The notes under the pieces were generated by a model. That model worked only from the letters and a program-made list of their open reading frames with translations, had not been told where the DNA came from and searched no databases. Positions 3,638 to 5,980 of a DNA stretch of 5,980 bases are shown here, in pieces. Where the stretch lies: contig JAUXEA010000028.1 of NCBI GenBank assembly GCA_030620695.1, positions 1 through 5,980 on the forward strand. The letters run 5' to 3'. The position numbers and the translations under genes were made by a program. The DNA comes from Candidatus Aenigmatarchaeota archaeon. GTDB taxonomy: Archaea; Aenigmatarchaeota; Aenigmatarchaeia; QMZS01. Positions within the stretch are counted from its first letter, which is position 1. The number at the start of each line of letters is the position of its first letter.

Positions 3638-5980
3638 TTATTTCACAATATAACCATCAACAGAACTTAAACCAATGTCTTTGTATAAAATAGGTCTTTC
3701 CATTGAACTTAAAACTTCACCCCTCCATTTTTCATCTGTTAACCTGTCATCCATTGGCCAGGCAAATTCATAATAGCTAAATACAGGACCAACTGCAATC
3801 CCGATTCTCCCGTCTTTTGATTTGTGTGCAACCAATAGCCAGTCAACTTTTCCTGTCCCGACTTCCAGTACTTTTTTTGTGTTGGCATCTGTGTGAACAT
3901 CTGCAATCATTGATGTTTTAAATGCCTCATCTTTTCCTTCAAGGGAAATTTTGGTTTCACAAGGCTTCCCAATTGGGCAGGAGCCAGACTCTATTTTTAA
4001 AGCAGATGCCAGGTTTTCTAAAATTGAATTAAATTGTGAATCAATACTTTTTATATAATTATAATCATCTTCTGTCAAACTCCCCCCTCTTAATTCTTTT
4101 TCTGAAATTATTTTTAGTTTTGCCATCATCTCTGAACTTTTATCCAATGAATCTCTAACTTCTTCTGTTATAACTCCCTGTTCCCCAAGACCCTGTTTCA
4201 AAAAGTCAACAGCATATTTTGCTCTTGCATATAATTCAGGGTTCGGCTCAACATAACCATAATATTTTGCTTCAATTGGCATTCCTGTTGCCACAGCAAC
4301 AGCCCAGGTATAACTCTGCTTCACATATAAAATTGTATCATGTCTTAGTTCAGCCCAGCTTGACAAACCTGTAATCAGGTCTTTCAACTTCCAGACTTCA
4401 CTTCTCATCCAGTTTGGGTACCCAACTGGTTTTTCCTTTAAAACAGGTTGTAACATCCAGAGCCAGGTGTTATACAGATTCTTTGTCCATTCTTCTTCTG
4501 AATAAGAATTTACCAGATTTTTCAGTTCTGTAGTTTTGTCTTTGTAATTGCAGTAATCATTTTGATAATATTTGTCCAAAACCTGTTCTGCTTTGTCAGA
4601 GCCAAGAACATTTACAACATCCAGACCAGAAGGCATAAACCTGCAAACAGAATAAAGTTGTGATTCATTTAGCCCCCCGCAAAATCCAAAGAAATACATC
4701 TCTGTCGCCTTGCTGCAGACTTCATTCCAGTATTTTGTCCTGTTTTCTTCCATATACCTGCAATAATAAAATCCTTTTGGTTTTGAAAGTTTGGAATAAG
4801 TTTCTTCACAATCTAGAACTTTTTTATAATAAGGAGAATTTGTATTTGGTCCAACATTTTTATAAACCAAGTCCCCAAGTATTTGCGAATCAAGCGCATA
4901 CCTCTGTCCAATCAATCTTAACCCCTGTGTTAAATCCTTTAGGTTTCCTGCCAAGTCAATTTCAAACCCTCCGAGAATTTTTGGTCCCCTTAATTTTGAG
5001 ATTTCATTTTGCAAATTTTCTGCAATATTTCCTTTTAATTCTTTCTCTTCATTAAAACTCTGACCAAAAACATTTCTTATTGCCAAATCATATTCATAAA
5101 AAGTCAGGTCATCTGATACTCCGGCAAAAAACCCGGTTATTGAATAAATTTTATTATAAATCCCGGAGGAGGGATAAGTTTTTCCCTCAAAATCCACTTT
5201 TGCGGATTTAACTACATCAGTTAGTAAAATCGCCTGTTTAGTCCAGCTTTCTCCTCTTGCCTTAAAGGTAATTCTCCCCAACCACATCATTGATTTGAAA
5301 TACTGTTTTAATTCTTCTGAACTTGTATAATGTCCTCTGGGAACATATTGAGAATAATCTTCACAGTAGCATTTCCTTGTGCACACCTCTTTATAAAATT
5401 CAACTGAATCCCATTCTTTTTCCTGATAAAATATTTTCCCGCCTTTTATTTCCTGACCGCATTTTTCATCATCCCATTTAGGGAAAGCCATTATCAGGCA
5501 TTGGTCAGGACAGTCTTTGCTGAAAATCTCACTCTTGAAAAATCCTTCATGTTTTTCTATTCTCTCAATTTCCCTGTTAACATCTGCTTCAACAAAACTT
5601 TTAACATTATAATTTGGGTCAAGCAGTTCCATTGCAACAGAAAGATAACCAACATTTCTCCTTGCAAGCTCTTTTAACTCATCATCCTCAAACCCATTAT
5701 ACTGTTTTATTGATTCTTCTACAAGAGAAGTTAAAAATCCTTTCAGCATCGGGGATAATTTTTTAATTTCAAGGTTTTTCAGAATCTCGTTAAATTCAAT
5801 ATGGAATAAATGCAGAACAGAATCCGTTGTTATGAAAACAGGAATATCCTCATGACTTAGAGTTGAAAAAGCATTTTCAAATTTTTCATATTCTCCACCT
5901 GGAAGTATAACAACACCATTATCCAGCAGTATCTGCCTTTGCTGTATGTTTAATTCCTTTCCAAACTTTTCAAAAATATC
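3638..5980 (-). CDS. DUF3160-family protein, cysteine-rich, probably exported; N-terminus beyond the right edge
   Basis: The frame is open from base 5980 to a TAA at 3640-3638, giving 780 visible residues; its start is outside the window. The Met at 5749-5747 is internal, because the 77 residues before it carry the family's N-terminal block PVFITTDSVLHLFH (47-60). Other DUF3160 landmarks, numbered from the edge, are YVPRGHYTSSEELKQYF with MMWLGR (212-236), RLIGQRYALDSQIL (355-368), RFMPSGLDVVNVLGS (447-461), SSWAELRHDTILYVKQSYT (540-558), GYVEPNPELY (575-584), MIADVHTD (691-698), VLEVGTGK (704-711), FSYYEF (734-739) and RLTDEKW (746-752). The family is found in bacteria and archaea, is often secreted or lipid-anchored, and has no established activity that I know of. 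Fourteen cysteines, in clusters at 157-206, 391-477 and 668/674, suggest disulfides and an extracytoplasmic site. A signal peptide would lie outside the window. It converges on topA with 8 bases between stops. Confidence 0.9.
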   Translation of the reverse strand, partial: DIFEKFGKELNIQQRQILLDNGVVILPGGEYEKFENAFSTLSHEDIPVFITTDSVLHLFHIEFNEILKNLEIKKLSPMLKGFLTSLVEESIKQYNGFEDDELKELARRNVGYLSVAMELLDPNYNVKSFVEADVNREIERIEKHEGFFKSEIFSKDCPDQCLIMAFPKWDDEKCGQEIKGGKIFYQEKEWDSVEFYKEVCTRKCYCEDYSQYVPRGHYTSSEELKQYFKSMMWLGRITFKARGESWTKQAILLTDVVKSAKVDFEGKTYPSSGIYNKIYSITGFFAGVSDDLTFYEYDLAIRNVFGQSFNEEKELKGNIAENLQNEISKLRGPKILGGFEIDLAGNLKDLTQGLRLIGQRYALDSQILGDLVYKNVGPNTNSPYYKKVLDCEETYSKLSKPKGFYYCRYMEENRTKYWNEVCSKATEMYFFGFCGGLNESQLYSVCRFMPSGLDVVNVLGSDKAEQVLDKYYQNDYCNYKDKTTELKNLVNSYSEEEWTKNLYNTWLWMLQPVLKEKPVGYPNWMRSEVWKLKDLITGLSSWAELRHDTILYVKQSYTWAVAVATGMPIEAKYYGYVEPNPELYARAKYAVDFLKQGLGEQGVITEEVRDSLDKSSEMMAKLKIISEKELRGGSLTEDDYNYIKSIDSQFNSILENLASALKIESGSCPIGKPCETKISLEGKDEAFKTSMIADVHTDANTKKVLEVGTGKVDWLLVAHKSKDGRIGIAVGPVFSYYEFAWPMDDRLTDEKWRGEVLSSMERPILYKDIGLSSVDGYIVK

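Noticed and set aside
3626..3641. ATAATT-CAAT-AATTAT inverted repeat at the topA/DUF3160 junction as a bidirectional terminator
   Set aside because: The arms are six A/T pairs only, overlapping both stop codons; such a stem is too weak and too likely by chance in AT-rich DNA.
4660..5055. 131-codon plus-strand open frame opposite the DUF3160 gene
   Set aside because: It is antisense to well-conserved DUF3160 blocks, and its product has no recognisable domain.
1..5980. CRISPR arrays, tRNA/rRNA genes, insertion sequences, attachment sites
   Set aside because: There are no spaced direct repeats, cloverleaf-type sequences, transposase motifs or terminal repeats. Almost all bases are accounted for by coding sequence.

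Overview
This window looks like chromosomal DNA from an archaeon. The tyrosyl-tRNA synthetase is of the archaeal/eukaryotic type, and the type IA topoisomerase begins with the MHLIIAEKP-type N-terminus common in archaea. The DNA is AT-rich, spacers are very short, and no usable Shine-Dalgarno sequence precedes the starts that can be read. A small-genome DPANN-type lineage (Woesearchaeota or Pacearchaeota-like) is a guess from this overall character, not a demonstrated assignment.

Layout. Bases 1-63 may be the first 21 codons of a minus-strand gene that leaves the window on the left. A 108-base spacer follows, holding a perfect 10-bp inverted repeat around a TATA-like core. Next comes a 53-residue, six-cysteine zinc-ribbon protein (172-333, +). 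Its stop codon directly abuts the stop codon of tyrosyl-tRNA synthetase (334-1410, -). A 23-base spacer, A/T except for one C, separates tyrS from a divergent type IA DNA topoisomerase (1434-3629, +). That enzyme has two C-terminal zinc ribbons and a lysine-rich tail. Eight bases later, converging on it, is a DUF3160-family protein (3638 to the right edge, -). Its frame stays open to base 5980, so its true start lies outside the window.

The genes alternate strand throughout (-, +, -, +, -, if the left fragment is real). There is no operon: the arrangement is divergent pairs sharing short AT-rich promoter spacers and convergent pairs with 0 or 8 bases between stops. Two genes are core housekeeping functions (translation and DNA topology), while the zinc-ribbon and DUF3160 proteins are uncharacterised. 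The sequence gives no evidence that the four act in one pathway. I did not find a clear new defence, mobile or RNA-based system. The most interesting points are the plant-like TyrRS, the cysteine-rich segments of the DUF3160 protein, the lysine tail of the topoisomerase and the symmetrical element at 103-128.
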